Shown here: positions 1-9,738 of the stretch, one piece after another
Numbering within the stretch: position 1 is the stretch's first letter
How the letters are laid out: each line of letters opens with the position of its first letter
NCBI RefSeq assembly: GCF_900090235.1
Contig: NZ_LT607750.1
Span: 1,624,501-1,688,500 of the forward strand
Length of the DNA stretch: 64,000 bases
Reading direction: 5' to 3'
Source: Micromonospora echinaurantiaca
GTDB lineage: Bacteria > Actinomycetota > Actinomycetes > Mycobacteriales > Micromonosporaceae
Translations under genes and position numbers: made by a program
Notes under the pieces: generated by a model
What the model was told of the DNA's origin: nothing
Seen by the model: the letters and a program-made list of their open reading frames with translations, nothing else
Database searches by the model: none

Positions 1-2
1 AG

Positions 3-539
3 GCCGCCGTGCTGGACTGCCGTGGCCTGCTCGCCGAGGCCGCCGGCGACCACGCCTCGGCGGCGGGCCTGTACGGGCAGGCCGCCGCGGCCTGGGCGGC
101 GCTTCCCCGGCCGTACAGCGCGGCGCTGTCCCGCGAGCGGCAGGCAGGGTGCCTGATCCGGGCCGGTGCCGTCCCGGACGGGCTCGACCTGCTCACCGAC
201 GTCCTGAGCGGATTGTCCTCCCTGCCGGCGAAGCTCGACGTGGACCGGGTCGCTCGCGTCCTGCGTGCGCACGGACGCCCGGTGCCGCGCGTGTGGCGCG
301 GCGGCCGGAAGGGCTACGGGTCCGAGCTGTCGCCCCGCGAGTTGGAGGTCGTCGCCCTCGCGGCCGAAGGGCGGACGAACCGGGAGATCGCCGATGCCCT
401 GCACCGCTCACACCACACCGTGGCCAGCCAGATGAAGTCGGCGATGCGCAAGCTCGGGGTCTCCTCGCGGGCGGCCCTGTCCGCCCGGGCGATCGCCACG
501 GGACTGGTCTCCGAGCCGGGCACGGCGGCGGGCGACTGA
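3..539 (+). CDS. LuxR-family transcriptional regulator, C-terminal part (5' truncated by window)
   Basis: The frame is already open at the window edge, so this is only the C-terminal part of a longer regulator. The first ~90 residues are Ala-rich and helical, as in the TPR region of large LuxR (LAL/MalT-like) proteins. Residues from about 105 onward form a LuxR helix-turn-helix: LSPRELEVV, then GRTNREIADAL, then the recognition segment HHTVASQMKSAMRKLGVSSR. This part binds DNA and probably activates nearby genes. The stop at 537-539 is followed by a palindrome at 562-577. Whether the missing N-terminus carries an AAA ATPase cannot be seen. Confidence 0.85.
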   Translation, partial: AAVLDCRGLLAEAAGDHASAAGLYGQAAAAWAALPRPYSAALSRERQAGCLIRAGAVPDGLDLLTDVLSGLSSLPAKLDVDRVARVLRAHGRPVPRVWRGGRKGYGSELSPRELEVVALAAEGRTNREIADALHRSHHTVASQMKSAMRKLGVSSRAALSARAIATGLVSEPGTAAGD

Positions 540-561
540 CCCGCGGGCGATCCGGATTGTT

Positions 562-577
562 TCCCTCACCTGAGGGA
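562..577. promoter_or_regulatory. Palindrome TCCCTCA-CC-TGAGGGA, candidate operator
   Basis: Two perfect 7-bp arms are separated by 2 bp, just after the LuxR stop and upstream of the secreted protease gene. The 2-nt spacer is too short for a stable hairpin loop, so a protein-binding site is more likely than a terminator. Which protein binds is unknown; the adjacent LuxR-type regulator is one candidate. Confidence 0.4.
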
Positions 578-613
578 TCGCAGCACCGTCTCGCGGTTGA
601 CCACGATGCTGGC

Positions 614-760
614 ATGCCGCATCGCGATGACCCTGATCAGGACGAGACGACGTCGTCGGAGGCCGCCCGCCCGGCCGATGTACCCGGCGAGTCCCGCCCC
701 GGGGCCGGACCGGGCGACGAGACCGACGTCGAGGACGACGACCGATATCTGCCGCTGTGA
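614..760 (+). CDS. Small acidic hypothetical protein (48 aa)
   Basis: This is an ATG-initiated reading frame between the LuxR gene and the subtilase. Its product is strongly acidic: Asp/Glu-rich at the start (HRDDPDQDE) and again at the end (DETDVEDDDRYLPL). It has no membrane segment and no cysteine. There is no clear ribosome binding site, and third-position GC is only moderately high. It may be a real micro-protein or a chance frame; I do not recognise it. Confidence 0.25.
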   Translation: MPHRDDPDQDETTSSEAARPADVPGESRPGAGPGDETDVEDDDRYLPL

Positions 761-807
761 CCAGCCACGGTCGGCGTCCCCACCGTCCTCCCAGACGAGG
801 AGCCACT

Positions 808-3573
808 ATGCGCCTTGCCCATCCGAGACGAAGAATCACGACCGTGGTGGTGGCCGCCGCGGCCACGGTACTCGCCCTGAACGGTGCCGCCACCGCGCTC
901 CCGTCGACCACTCCGGACCCGCGGAACGCAGCCGCGGCGAAGGCCAAGATCCGCCCGCAGCTGCAGACCCAGTTGAGTGCCCGGGAGTCGACCGTGGACT
1001 TCTGGGTCTACTTCGACGCGAAGGCGGACCTGGCCAAGGCCAGCGCGATCACCGATTGGGACGCGCGCGGCACCGCGGTGGCCAAGGCCCTGCGGCAGGC
1101 CGCCGACGAGAGCCAGCGGGCGGTACGCGAGGAACTCTCCGCCTCCGGCGTCACCTACCGGAGCTTCTGGGCGACGAACGCGATCAAGGTGACCGGCGAC
1201 CAGGCCCTCGCCGAGCGGCTGGCTGCCAGGAGCGAGGTCAGTTCGCTGCTGCCGTCGTTCACGGTCGACCCGCCCCCGATCACCAAGGGTGTCGGCCGGC
1301 AGGCGGTCGACGCGGTCGAGTGGGGAGTCGCGAACATCAACGCCGACGACGTGTGGGACCAGTTCGGCGTACGCGGCGAGGACATCACGGTGGCCTCGAT
1401 CGACACCGGCGTCCAGTTCGACCACCCGGCGCTGGTGCGGCAGTACCGCGGCAACAAGGGCGACGGCGTGTTCGACCACAACTACAACTGGTTCGACGCG
1501 GCCGGCACCTGCGGCGGCGCGCCCTGCGACGGTGACGGGCACGGCACGCACACGATGGGCACCATGGTCGGCGACGACGGCGCCGACAACCGGATCGGGG
1601 TGGCCCCCGGAGCCCGGTGGATCGCGGCCAACGGCTGCTGCCCGGACGACGCCGCGCTGATCAGTTCCGGCCAGTGGCTGCTGGAGCCGACCGACCTGAA
1701 CGGGCAGAACCCGGATGCCAGCAAGCGGCCGCACATCATCAACAACTCGTGGGGCACCACCACCCCGTCGGACGCCCCGTTCCTGGAGGACATCAGCCTG
1801 GCGTGGACCGCGTCGGGCATCTTCGGCGTCTGGGCCAACGGCAACAACGGGCCGGGCTGCCGGACGAGTGGCGCCCCAGGCAGCCGGAAGATCAACTACT
1901 CGGTCGGGGCGTACGACTCCGACCACACGATCGCACCGTTCTCGTCGCGCGGGGCCGGCCAGGACGGCGAGATCAAGCCGAACCTCGCCGCGCCGGGCGT
2001 GAACGTCCGGTCGAGCATGCCGGGCGGCGCGTACGCCAACCTCAACGGCACCTCGATGGCGAGCCCGCACGTCGCGGGCGCCATCGCCCTGGCCTGGTCG
2101 GCGGCGGCCGCGATGGTGGGCGATATCGACGGCACGCGGTCCCTGCTGGACGGCACGGCCATCGACAACCCGGACAGTCAGTGTGGCGGCACCGACGACG
2201 ACAACAACGCCTTCGGTGAGGGCCGACTGGACGCGCTCGCACTGCTGAAGCAGGTACCGCGAGGCACCACCGGGCGGTTGGGCGGCACCATCAGCGACGC
2301 CGAGACCTCGACGCCGCTTCCCGGTGCCACCGTCACGATCACCGGGCCGGTCAGTCGTGAGGTGACCACCGACGCCGACGGGGCCTACCAGTCGGGTGCC
2401 CTGCCGGTCGGCAGCTACACCATCGGGGTGCGGAAGTACGGCTACGCCTCCGGCGCGTCGGAGGCGCAGGTCCGCGAGGGCGCGACCACGACGGCCGACG
2501 TCAGGCTGGTCGCCCAGCCGATGAACACGGTCAGCGGCACCGTCACCGACGGGTCGGGGCACGGCTGGCCGCTGTACGCCAAGGTCGTCATCAACGGCTA
2601 TCCGCTCGGACCGGTCTTCACCGATCCGGTCACCGGCCGGTACAGCCTCCGGCTGCCCCGATCCGCGTCGTACACCATGCAGGTCACCGCCCAGTACCCC
2701 GGCTACCAGGCCACCCAGCGGACGTTCGAGCTGGGAGAGACGGACCTGGTCCAGGACGCGGCGCTGACCGTCGACGAGTCGGCCTGCACCGCCCCCGGCT
2801 ACCGCTTCAGCGGCGTCAGCGAGGACTTCGACGACTGGACCGACGCCGGCACCCGGAACGGCTGGCAGACCTCGGGCAAGCCGAGCTGGCGGTTCGACAA
2901 CCCCGGCTACCGGCCGGTGCCCGACGGCGGCGACGGCAGGTTCGCCATCGCCGACTCGGCGACCGGCGGCGGGAAACGGTACGACACCAGCCTGACCTCG
3001 CCGGCGATCGACCTGTCCGGCGACGCCGCCCCGCAGCTCACCTTCCACACCTCCTACTACCCGGACGACGCCAGCCAGCGGGCCGACGTCGACGTGAGCA
3101 CCGACGGCGGTCGGACCTGGAAGACCGTGTGGCGGCAGACCAGCGACCACGCGTTCGGAAAGGTCACCCTGCCGCTGCCACAGGCCGCCGGCCGCGAGGA
3201 CGTCCGGATCCGGTTCCACTACCAGGGCCGCGACGCATGGTGGTGGGCGGTCGACAACGTGTTCGTGGGCACCCGCGCCTGCCGACCGGTCGAGGGCGGG
3301 TTGGTTGTCGGGTTCGCCGACGACCACGACACCGGGGCGCCGGTCTTCGCGACCGTGGCCCGTACGGGGCAGCCCCGGGAGGCCGGCACGGGCGTCACCA
3401 CGCCGGTCGACCCGGCCCTCGGTGACGGCCTGTACTGGGTGTTCAGCTCCGCGGTCGGCCGCACCGACTTCACCGCGAGCGCGACCGGCTACCAGACCGC
3501 CACCGCGACGATCCCGGTCGGCAAGGACACGGTCGTGACCCACGACTGGTCACTGGTGCGGGCCGATGGCTGA
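808..3573 (+). CDS. Secreted S8 (subtilisin-like) serine protease with C-terminal carboxypeptidase-regulatory-like and MAM/adhesion-like modules
   Basis: This is a 921-aa exported endopeptidase. ATG 808 was chosen because GAGGAG lies just upstream and it opens directly into a signal peptide (RRR, then a VVVAAAATVLAL core); an in-frame GTG-type start at 757 has neither. A propeptide-like region of about 130 residues precedes the S8 domain. The catalytic triad is visible: Asp199 (ASIDTG), His245 (GDGHGTHT) and Ser416 (NGTSMASPHVAG). After the protease come two carboxypeptidase-regulatory-like beta domains (about 505-580 and 585-655), then a jelly-roll segment containing FDDWTD and STDGGRTWKTVW. 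These C-terminal modules probably bind a surface or matrix. The next secreted protein follows 60 bp downstream and may be co-transcribed. Confidence 0.93.
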   Translation: MRLAHPRRRITTVVVAAAATVLALNGAATALPSTTPDPRNAAAAKAKIRPQLQTQLSARESTVDFWVYFDAKADLAKASAITDWDARGTAVAKALRQAADESQRAVREELSASGVTYRSFWATNAIKVTGDQALAERLAARSEVSSLLPSFTVDPPPITKGVGRQAVDAVEWGVANINADDVWDQFGVRGEDITVASIDTGVQFDHPALVRQYRGNKGDGVFDHNYNWFDAAGTCGGAPCDGDGHGTHTMGTMVGDDGADNRIGVAPGARWIAANGCCPDDAALISSGQWLLEPTDLNGQNPDASKRPHIINNSWGTTTPSDAPFLEDISLAWTASGIFGVWANGNNGPGCRTSGAPGSRKINYSVGAYDSDHTIAPFSSRGAGQDGEIKPNLAAPGVNVRSSMPGGAYANLNGTSMASPHVAGAIALAWSAAAAMVGDIDGTRSLLDGTAIDNPDSQCGGTDDDNNAFGEGRLDALALLKQVPRGTTGRLGGTISDAETSTPLPGATVTITGPVSREVTTDADGAYQSGALPVGSYTIGVRKYGYASGASEAQVREGATTTADVRLVAQPMNTVSGTVTDGSGHGWPLYAKVVINGYPLGPVFTDPVTGRYSLRLPRSASYTMQVTAQYPGYQATQRTFELGETDLVQDAALTVDESACTAPGYRFSGVSEDFDDWTDAGTRNGWQTSGKPSWRFDNPGYRPVPDGGDGRFAIADSATGGGKRYDTSLTSPAIDLSGDAAPQLTFHTSYYPDDASQRADVDVSTDGGRTWKTVWRQTSDHAFGKVTLPLPQAAGREDVRIRFHYQGRDAWWWAVDNVFVGTRACRPVEGGLVVGFADDHDTGAPVFATVARTGQPREAGTGVTTPVDPALGDGLYWVFSSAVGRTDFTASATGYQTATATIPVGKDTVVTHDWSLVRADG

Positions 3574-3633
3574 CCTGCCGTACGACGCCGCGCACCGCCA
3601 TCCCGCCACCTCACCTGCCGCAAGGAGCGATTC

Positions 3634-6519
3634 GTGAACACCTCACGCAGCAACCGCCGCCCTCGGCGGAGACATCGGCTACGCCTGCTCGCCGCCGCCA
3701 CGGCGGTGCTGACCCTGCTCGGTACGGCCGGCGCCGCCGCCGCGAGGCCGGACGAGCCGACCGCTCCGGCACCGGCCGGAGCCGCCGCCACCGCGGACGG
3801 CCTGCGGGCCGTCTCGCTGCCCGGGCTGACCAGGTCGACCTACACGATCACCCTGATCACCGGCGACGAGGTCACGCTGACCCGCGACGGCGGCCGCTAC
3901 ATCGTCACCGCCATCCCGGCGGCACGGGCCGACGGCACCCGCCCGACCATCGACGTCGAGGTCCGGACCGGACCGGGCGGGACGGACACCCTCCTGCACG
4001 CGCTGCCCAGCGATGCGCAGGCGCTGGTCGCCGGCGGCGTCGTCGACCGGAAGATCTTCGACGTGGCCTGGCTCGCCGCCCAGGTGGAGCGCGGTGCCAA
4101 CACCCCGCTCGGCATCACCGTCAAGTACGGTGACCGGCTGGACGCGGCGGCGCTGGACAAGCGGGTGTCGGGCCTGCCCGGTGCGACGACGGCCGCGAAG
4201 CACCCGGAATCCGGCACGGTCGACCTGCGCGTCGACCCGCGCCAGGCCGCCACGTTCTGGGCCGGCTTCAAGGGCAAGACCGGCGTCGGCGAGCTGAGCG
4301 ACTACCTGTTCGACCGGGTCACCCCGAAGCTCGGGGGCGACGCGGTCGCGCTCTGGCCCACCGGGCTCCGCTCGGAGAAGGCCGAGCCGCAGACCGACAC
4401 CGGGCAACCGACGTATCGGGTCACCCAGACCTACAAGAGGACGAACGGCGAACCGTTCTACTGCGGCACCCGCCTCATGACCATCTGCCCGACGTTCGGC
4501 TTCCTGCTCGCACAGGTCGCCGGGAACGCGGTCGGGTCCGGATACGAATCGGTCAGCGCGCGTTGCCTGGACAACGATCCGTGCACCACCTTCGAGGCGA
4601 CGTTCGAGGTGCCACCCGGCACCTACCAGGGCGGCGGGCACGCGCTCTTCCGGCTCGACGGCCGGGACCAGCAGCTCAACCTGGAACTGCCGGAGTTCAC
4701 CGTCACCGGCGACACCACCCTCACGCGCGACGCCGACGCCGCCCGCCAGTTGACGGTCGGCACCCCCCGGCCCACCGAGACGTTCGTCGCCTCCCGGACC
4801 ACCTTCCGCACCTTCAGCAACGGCCAGGGCGGCGGCACCCTGAGCTTCACCGGGTACGGCAACTCCAGTTTCTGGGCCATCCCCAGCCCGCCGGTGACGG
4901 TCGGCACCTTCCACCTCGGGACCAACTGGGTGCTCGGCAAGCCGATGGTGACCATGACGGCCACCACCCCCAAGCGGGTCGCCCTGAAGCCCATGCTGCC
5001 GACCTACTGGTACCGGAGTCCCGGCTTCGAGGTGGTCCGGTTCAGCGGCCGGCAGACCCTCCAACTGGTCGACGGCGGACTCGGGCGGGCCGCGGACTAC
5101 GACCGGATCACGGCCAAGGGCAAGATCGTCCTGCTGCGGATCGACGCCGACAAGCCCGCCGGCGGGCAGTGCAACGTCGGCACCGAGCAACTGATGCGAG
5201 CGCGGACCGCCGGTGCCGTGGCGGTGCTCGTCGATCCGATCTCGTCCGGTGGGCCGTGGCCCACCACCGTCTGCCCCATGCCGGTCGCGCCGGACTGGTG
5301 GTCCTCCCCGCAGGAGGTGGCCGACATCCCGTACGCCGCCATCTCGACGGCGGAGGCCGAGAACCTGCGCGGCCTGCTGCGCCGTGGCCCGGTGAAGATC
5401 GACGTATCGGGATACGACTCGGTCAGCCCGTACGTCTACACCCTGCACATCTACCAGGAGGGGCGGATCCCGACCTCGCTGCACACCGAGGTCACCGACA
5501 AGCAGCTTGCCAAGGTCGACACCTCCCTGCACGGCACCCAGGCACAGCCGGCCAGCCTGATCTACTCGGCCTTCCGGCCGAACGAGACGGCTGTCGCCGG
5601 GGTCCCGTACAGCTACCTCACCGACAGCGTCCGGTTCACCACCTACCGCGGCCCGGTCTCGCCCGACCTGGTCCGGAACCAGTTCTACGAGCCCTCCGGC
5701 GGGCAACCGGGTGTCCGTACCATCGACGTCGCCGACCGGGCCGGGCCGGCGAGCGCCCGGTGGACCTCCCGGCCGCTCGTGCCCGGCGCGCCGGCACTGT
5801 CCCCCCAGATCTTCCGGTCGCAACCAGGCAAGTGGGAGGGTGACTGGTCCAACGAGATCTGTGCCTTCTGCCGGCAGGGCGACACGTTCTACCCGATCAC
5901 CTACCTCGTGTCCGGCGCGGCGCCGGACCACCTCATGGGCTCGTACGTGTTCGAGCCCCAGAACGTGCACATGTACGCCGACGGCCAGGAGCTGCCCCAG
6001 GCCAACTCGCTCATCTGGGGTGCCACCTACCACCTCCCCGCCGAGCCTCGCCGCTACCGGCTGACCGCCCACAACGGCGCCACCACGACGACGTGGAACT
6101 TCACCTCCGCCGCGGCGACCCGGAACGAGCCGCCGAAGGGGTCCAAGTGCCCGGAGGGATCGGGCAGCCCGTGCCACGCCGACCCGTTGCTGTTCCTGCG
6201 GTACGACGTCGGCGCCGACCTGGGCGACGCGGTCACCGCACCCGGCCGGCACCAGATCACGGTCACCGCGTACCACCAGGTGGCCGCCGCGCCGGCGGTG
6301 AAGCGCGTCGCCCTCGCCATCAGCACCGATGGCGGGGTCACCTGGAAGACGCTCCCGACGAAATCCAGGGGCGGCGGCAACCACACCGCGAGCTACCAGG
6401 TCCCGCAACTGGCCGACACCACCGGCACGGTCAGCATCAGGGCCAGCGCGGAGGACGCGGACGGCAACACCGTCGAGCAGACGGTCCTCGACGCCTTCCG
6501 CCTCACCAGCCGGCGCTGA
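3634..6519 (+). CDS. Large secreted protein with subtilase-precursor-like N-terminus and PA domain, no protease domain
   Basis: This 961-aa secreted protein starts at GTG 3634, behind AAGGAG. An Arg-rich, hydrophobic signal peptide (to about residue 35) is followed by a segment such as YTITLITGDEVTLTRDGG. That segment, and a later KIFDVAWLAAQ stretch, are typical of the precursor region of large actinomycete S8 proteases. No Asp/His/Ser subtilase blocks follow. Instead residues 485-590 form a protease-associated (PA)-like domain (GKIVLLRIDAD, AGAVAVLVD, IPYAAIS), and the C-terminus is beta-rich, containing STDGGVTWKTLP. It could be a pseudo-protease, an inhibitor or partner of the neighbouring S8 enzyme, or an adhesin. 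A strong hairpin ends the unit 15 bp downstream. Confidence 0.8.
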   Translation: MNTSRSNRRPRRRHRLRLLAAATAVLTLLGTAGAAAARPDEPTAPAPAGAAATADGLRAVSLPGLTRSTYTITLITGDEVTLTRDGGRYIVTAIPAARADGTRPTIDVEVRTGPGGTDTLLHALPSDAQALVAGGVVDRKIFDVAWLAAQVERGANTPLGITVKYGDRLDAAALDKRVSGLPGATTAAKHPESGTVDLRVDPRQAATFWAGFKGKTGVGELSDYLFDRVTPKLGGDAVALWPTGLRSEKAEPQTDTGQPTYRVTQTYKRTNGEPFYCGTRLMTICPTFGFLLAQVAGNAVGSGYESVSARCLDNDPCTTFEATFEVPPGTYQGGGHALFRLDGRDQQLNLELPEFTVTGDTTLTRDADAARQLTVGTPRPTETFVASRTTFRTFSNGQGGGTLSFTGYGNSSFWAIPSPPVTVGTFHLGTNWVLGKPMVTMTATTPKRVALKPMLPTYWYRSPGFEVVRFSGRQTLQLVDGGLGRAADYDRITAKGKIVLLRIDADKPAGGQCNVGTEQLMRARTAGAVAVLVDPISSGGPWPTTVCPMPVAPDWWSSPQEVADIPYAAISTAEAENLRGLLRRGPVKIDVSGYDSVSPYVYTLHIYQEGRIPTSLHTEVTDKQLAKVDTSLHGTQAQPASLIYSAFRPNETAVAGVPYSYLTDSVRFTTYRGPVSPDLVRNQFYEPSGGQPGVRTIDVADRAGPASARWTSRPLVPGAPALSPQIFRSQPGKWEGDWSNEICAFCRQGDTFYPITYLVSGAAPDHLMGSYVFEPQNVHMYADGQELPQANSLIWGATYHLPAEPRRYRLTAHNGATTTTWNFTSAAATRNEPPKGSKCPEGSGSPCHADPLLFLRYDVGADLGDAVTAPGRHQITVTAYHQVAAAPAVKRVALAISTDGGVTWKTLPTKSRGGGNHTASYQVPQLADTTGTVSIRASAEDADGNTVEQTVLDAFRLTSRR

Positions 6520-6533
6520 CGCCACTCCCAGGT

Positions 6534-6564
6534 CCGCCGGGCACGTCCAGGACGTGCCCGGCGG
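6534..6564 (+). terminator. Rho-independent-type hairpin after the secreted protein pair
   Basis: Perfect 15-bp arms (CCGCCGGGCACGTCC and its reverse complement) meet around a single central A. The realistic structure is a 12-bp stem with a 7-nt loop. It lies 15 bp past the stop codon of the PA-domain protein. There is no U-tract, which is normal for high-GC actinomycete terminators. Confidence 0.75.
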
Positions 6565-6863
6565 CTGGGGAAGTGTCACCTCGACAGGCGTGCTCGGCGT
6601 CCGGGCGGTCGGTGGTTGGCCGGCCGACCCGGGTCAGCACGCCGGCTGATCGAGCGGATCGAGGGATCGATCGCGCGCGTGTAGTTCCGTAGCCCGTGCC
6701 GAGCGGTACGAGGGCTGGGCGTCCCTGGCAGACCGCTGCGACCGGACCGTCCGGATCCGCGACGGGCGGATCGGGTAGCGAGCACAATCGCATCGATGGC
6801 GGCGTTCGGTCGGCCCGGTCCGGCGGACGTCCACAATGCCCGAGCGGAGAAGAAGTCCCACCG
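6565..6863. other. Non-coding spacer before the FtsX-type permease
   Basis: About 300 bp without a convincing gene. It contains clustered GATCGA direct repeats around 6652-6685. Towards the 3' end is the ribosome binding site (GGAGAAGAAG, 6846-6855) of the permease gene. A promoter for the permease must lie here, but no clean -35/-10 pair stands out. Confidence 0.5.
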
Positions 6864-9683
6864 ATGTTGCGGATGGTCTGGTCACAGCTGCGGAACACGC
6901 CCGGCCGGAGCCTGGCGGTGTTCGCCGCCGTGCTGGTCGCGACCACCGGGTTCACCGTGCTCACCGGTGCCGCCAGCACCTCCCGGCTGGTCGCCCAGGG
7001 CTCCGTCGACGGGCAGTTCCGGCCGTCGTACGACATCCTGGTCCATCCCTCGGCGCCGGTCGCCGGCCTGCTCGACCAGACCCGGCCCACCGCGGCCTAC
7101 GGCGGGATCGGCCTGGACCAGTGGCGGCGGATCGAGCGGATCCCCGGGGTCGAGGTGGCCGCGCCGCTGGCGGTTCTCGGCCTCGCCGACATCCGGCCGG
7201 ACCTGAGGGTGGACGTGACCGACCAGATCGACCGGTCGGCCGAGCGGCAGGTCGTCGAGGTCGCCGCCCGGATCAGCGGGGACCGCGGGCTGAGCAGGCT
7301 GACCACCGCGCCGACCTACGTGTACGTGTCCCGCCGGCCCCTGGTGCCGCTCGCCGGCCAGAGTGGGCGGCTGTACGTCTACGCCGACGGCACCCGGGTC
7401 AGCCAGTCCACCTCCGCCGCCGAGTGCCCGGGCACGGGTGGCGGCGGCACGCTGGAGGTGCAGCCCGACGGCCGGCGCCGGCAGGTCTGCCAGACCGCGG
7501 TCGGCAGCTTCGACCCCGACGCCCGGCGGACCGGAGTCAGCGACATGCAGGCGTACCAGTTGCTCGCGGACGGCAGGTTCCGGTTGGCCTCCGTGTTCAC
7601 CACCGGCCGCCCAGCGTCGGCCGTTCCCGCCACCGCTCGGCTGGAGGTCCGGCTGCCGGCGGTGGTGCCGGTGCTGGTCGCCGGAATCGATCCAGCGGCG
7701 GAGGCGCGCCTGGTCGGCCTGGACCGGGCGGTCCGCCAGGGTCGTTATCTGACCGGCACCGATGCCGTCGCCCCCGTACCCCCGTTCAACCGGCTCTTCC
7801 CGTCGTCCACGGCCGGTCCGGCCGGCCGGACGCTGCCGGTGCTCGCCGCCAACGACCTCGGCCTGGACGAACGGATCGACCTGGCCGTGTCCCGGCTGAC
7901 CGGCCCCACCGCCGACCGGGTGCCCGGCACCGCGACGGAGGCGCTCTGGACTCTGCTGCGCGACTCGGCGAAGACGCCGCCGCGGGCGGTCCAGCACGAC
8001 CTGGCGCAGGTCTACCGCGCCCGGCTCGACGCCGCCCTGGCCGAGCAGGCCCCGCTGTCCGGCATCCTGGCCCTGCTCCGGCCCGGACCGTTGGCCTACA
8101 CACAGCAGCCCGACGGAGTCGCCCGGGTGCCGCCCCGATCAGGAGCCGACCCGACCGACCCGGCGATCGAGGACGTGTGGCGCGACTCCTGGCTCGGTGC
8201 GGGCGGCGTCGGGACGGCGGATCCGGTGAGTCTGCTCGGGCAGTCGGAGTGGTCGGTCACCCCGGTGGGCAGCTTCGCGCCGGACGCGGTCGACGCCCAG
8301 GCCGCGCAGCAGGCCCTCGACCTCTACCGCCCGGCCCCGCCGGTGGGCGCCGACGCGCGCTCGCGCGACCTGCTCGGCGACCGCCCGCTGCTGCCGGGCG
8401 ACGACCCGCTGGGTTACCCGCACCGTCCACCCGGCCTGGTGACCAGCCTGACCGCGGCCGGTGAGCTGTACGCGAGCCTCGGCTCGGCGATGACCGCCGC
8501 ACCGCTGAGTTCGGTGCGGGTCCGGGTCGCCGGGATCGACCGGTTCGACGAGGTGGCCCGGGAACGGGTCCGGATGGTGGCCGACGAGATCGTCCGGCAG
8601 ACCGGCCTGACCGTCGAGATCGTGCTGGGCGCCGCCACGGTACGCAGCCCGGTGCTGCTGCCCGCCGGCCCGCTCGGCCGCCCCGACCTCACCCTGTCGG
8701 AGGCGCGTACCCGCAAGGGTGTGGCGGCCGAGATCGTCACCGCCGTCGACCGCAAGAACGTCCTGCTGCTGGGGCTGCTGCTGGTGGTCTGCGCGCTGCT
8801 GGTGGGAAACGCGGTGTCCACCGCGGTCCGGGTCCGCCGCCGCGAGCTGGCCGTCCTGGCCTGCGTCGGCTGGCCCGGCTGGCGCCTGAGCCTGCTGGTC
8901 CTCGCCGAGACCACGGCACTCGGCCTGGCCGCGGGGCTGCTCGGCGCCGGGCTGTCGGGTCCGCTCGCCCAGCTCGCCGGCGTACGGGTCTCCGGCACGG
9001 TGACCCTGCTGTGCGTGCCGATCGCGGTGCTGCTGACTGCGGCGGCGAGCACCCTGCCCGCCCTGCGGGCCGCCCGTACCCGGTCGGCGGAGGCGCTCCA
9101 GGCGAGTGCGGCACCCGCCCGCCGGGCCGCCGCGCGGTCCGTCGCCGGGCTCGCGGCGGCCAACCTGGTGCGGGCGCCGGCGCGCGCCCTCGCCGGGGCG
9201 GTGAGCCTCGCCGCCGGCGTCGGCGCGGTGACCCTGATCGCCGCCGCGCTCTGGGCGTTCGACGACGGCATGGTCGGCTCGCTGCTCGGTCAGGCGGTCT
9301 CCGTGCAGGTACGCGGAGTGGACCTGGTGGCGGTCGGCGGGGTGCTGCTGTTCGGGGTGCTCGGCGTGGCCGACGTGCTCTACCTCAACGTACGGGAACG
9401 ATCGGCCGAGTTCGCCACGCTCCGGGCCGTCGGCTGGCCGGATGCCGCGCTCAACCGGTTGCTGATCTATGAGGCGCTCGGCGTCGGGGCCCTCGGCTGC
9501 GTCCTCGGGGTCGCCGCCGGCCTCGGCTCGACCGCCCTGCTGGTCGGCCGGGTGGACGGCCGGCTGGCGGTGCTGGCGCTGGCCGTGACCGCGGCTGCGC
9601 TGCTGCTGACCGTGCTCGCCGCACTGGTACCGGCGATCCTGATCCGGCGGCTGCCGACCGCCGCGCTGCTCAGCGACGAATGA
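6864..9683 (+). CDS. FtsX-like ABC transporter permease (MacB/LolC type), orphan
   Basis: This 939-aa integral membrane protein starts at ATG 6864 behind GGAGAAGAAG; a longer in-frame start at 6696 lacks a ribosome binding site. A first membrane segment lies at residues 16-37, followed by a large ectodomain of about 580 residues. A bundle of helices begins near residue 633 (LLLGLLLVVCALLVG) and continues to the C-terminus in two FtsX-type blocks. Each block carries the family signature of a REL or RSAEFATLRAVGWP segment between helices. Such proteins transmit ATPase motion to envelope substrates such as lipids, peptides or cell-wall hydrolases. No cognate ATPase gene is adjacent, so the partner must be encoded elsewhere. 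The substrate is unknown. Confidence 0.85.
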   Translation: MLRMVWSQLRNTPGRSLAVFAAVLVATTGFTVLTGAASTSRLVAQGSVDGQFRPSYDILVHPSAPVAGLLDQTRPTAAYGGIGLDQWRRIERIPGVEVAAPLAVLGLADIRPDLRVDVTDQIDRSAERQVVEVAARISGDRGLSRLTTAPTYVYVSRRPLVPLAGQSGRLYVYADGTRVSQSTSAAECPGTGGGGTLEVQPDGRRRQVCQTAVGSFDPDARRTGVSDMQAYQLLADGRFRLASVFTTGRPASAVPATARLEVRLPAVVPVLVAGIDPAAEARLVGLDRAVRQGRYLTGTDAVAPVPPFNRLFPSSTAGPAGRTLPVLAANDLGLDERIDLAVSRLTGPTADRVPGTATEALWTLLRDSAKTPPRAVQHDLAQVYRARLDAALAEQAPLSGILALLRPGPLAYTQQPDGVARVPPRSGADPTDPAIEDVWRDSWLGAGGVGTADPVSLLGQSEWSVTPVGSFAPDAVDAQAAQQALDLYRPAPPVGADARSRDLLGDRPLLPGDDPLGYPHRPPGLVTSLTAAGELYASLGSAMTAAPLSSVRVRVAGIDRFDEVARERVRMVADEIVRQTGLTVEIVLGAATVRSPVLLPAGPLGRPDLTLSEARTRKGVAAEIVTAVDRKNVLLLGLLLVVCALLVGNAVSTAVRVRRRELAVLACVGWPGWRLSLLVLAETTALGLAAGLLGAGLSGPLAQLAGVRVSGTVTLLCVPIAVLLTAAASTLPALRAARTRSAEALQASAAPARRAAARSVAGLAAANLVRAPARALAGAVSLAAGVGAVTLIAAALWAFDDGMVGSLLGQAVSVQVRGVDLVAVGGVLLFGVLGVADVLYLNVRERSAEFATLRAVGWPDAALNRLLIYEALGVGALGCVLGVAAGLGSTALLVGRVDGRLAVLALAVTAAALLLTVLAALVPAILIRRLPTAALLSDE

Positions 9684-9738
9684 GGCGGCCAGCAGTCTCT
9701 GCTAACTCCGATGTCTTCGACCAGTCACAGGAGGAACC

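Noticed and set aside
637..3543. 968-codon open frame on the minus strand opposite the S8 protease
   Set aside because: High-GC coding DNA keeps the opposite frames open; the + strand has signal peptide, catalytic triad and ribosome binding site, while the minus frame has none of these and an Arg/Gly/Pro-biased composition.
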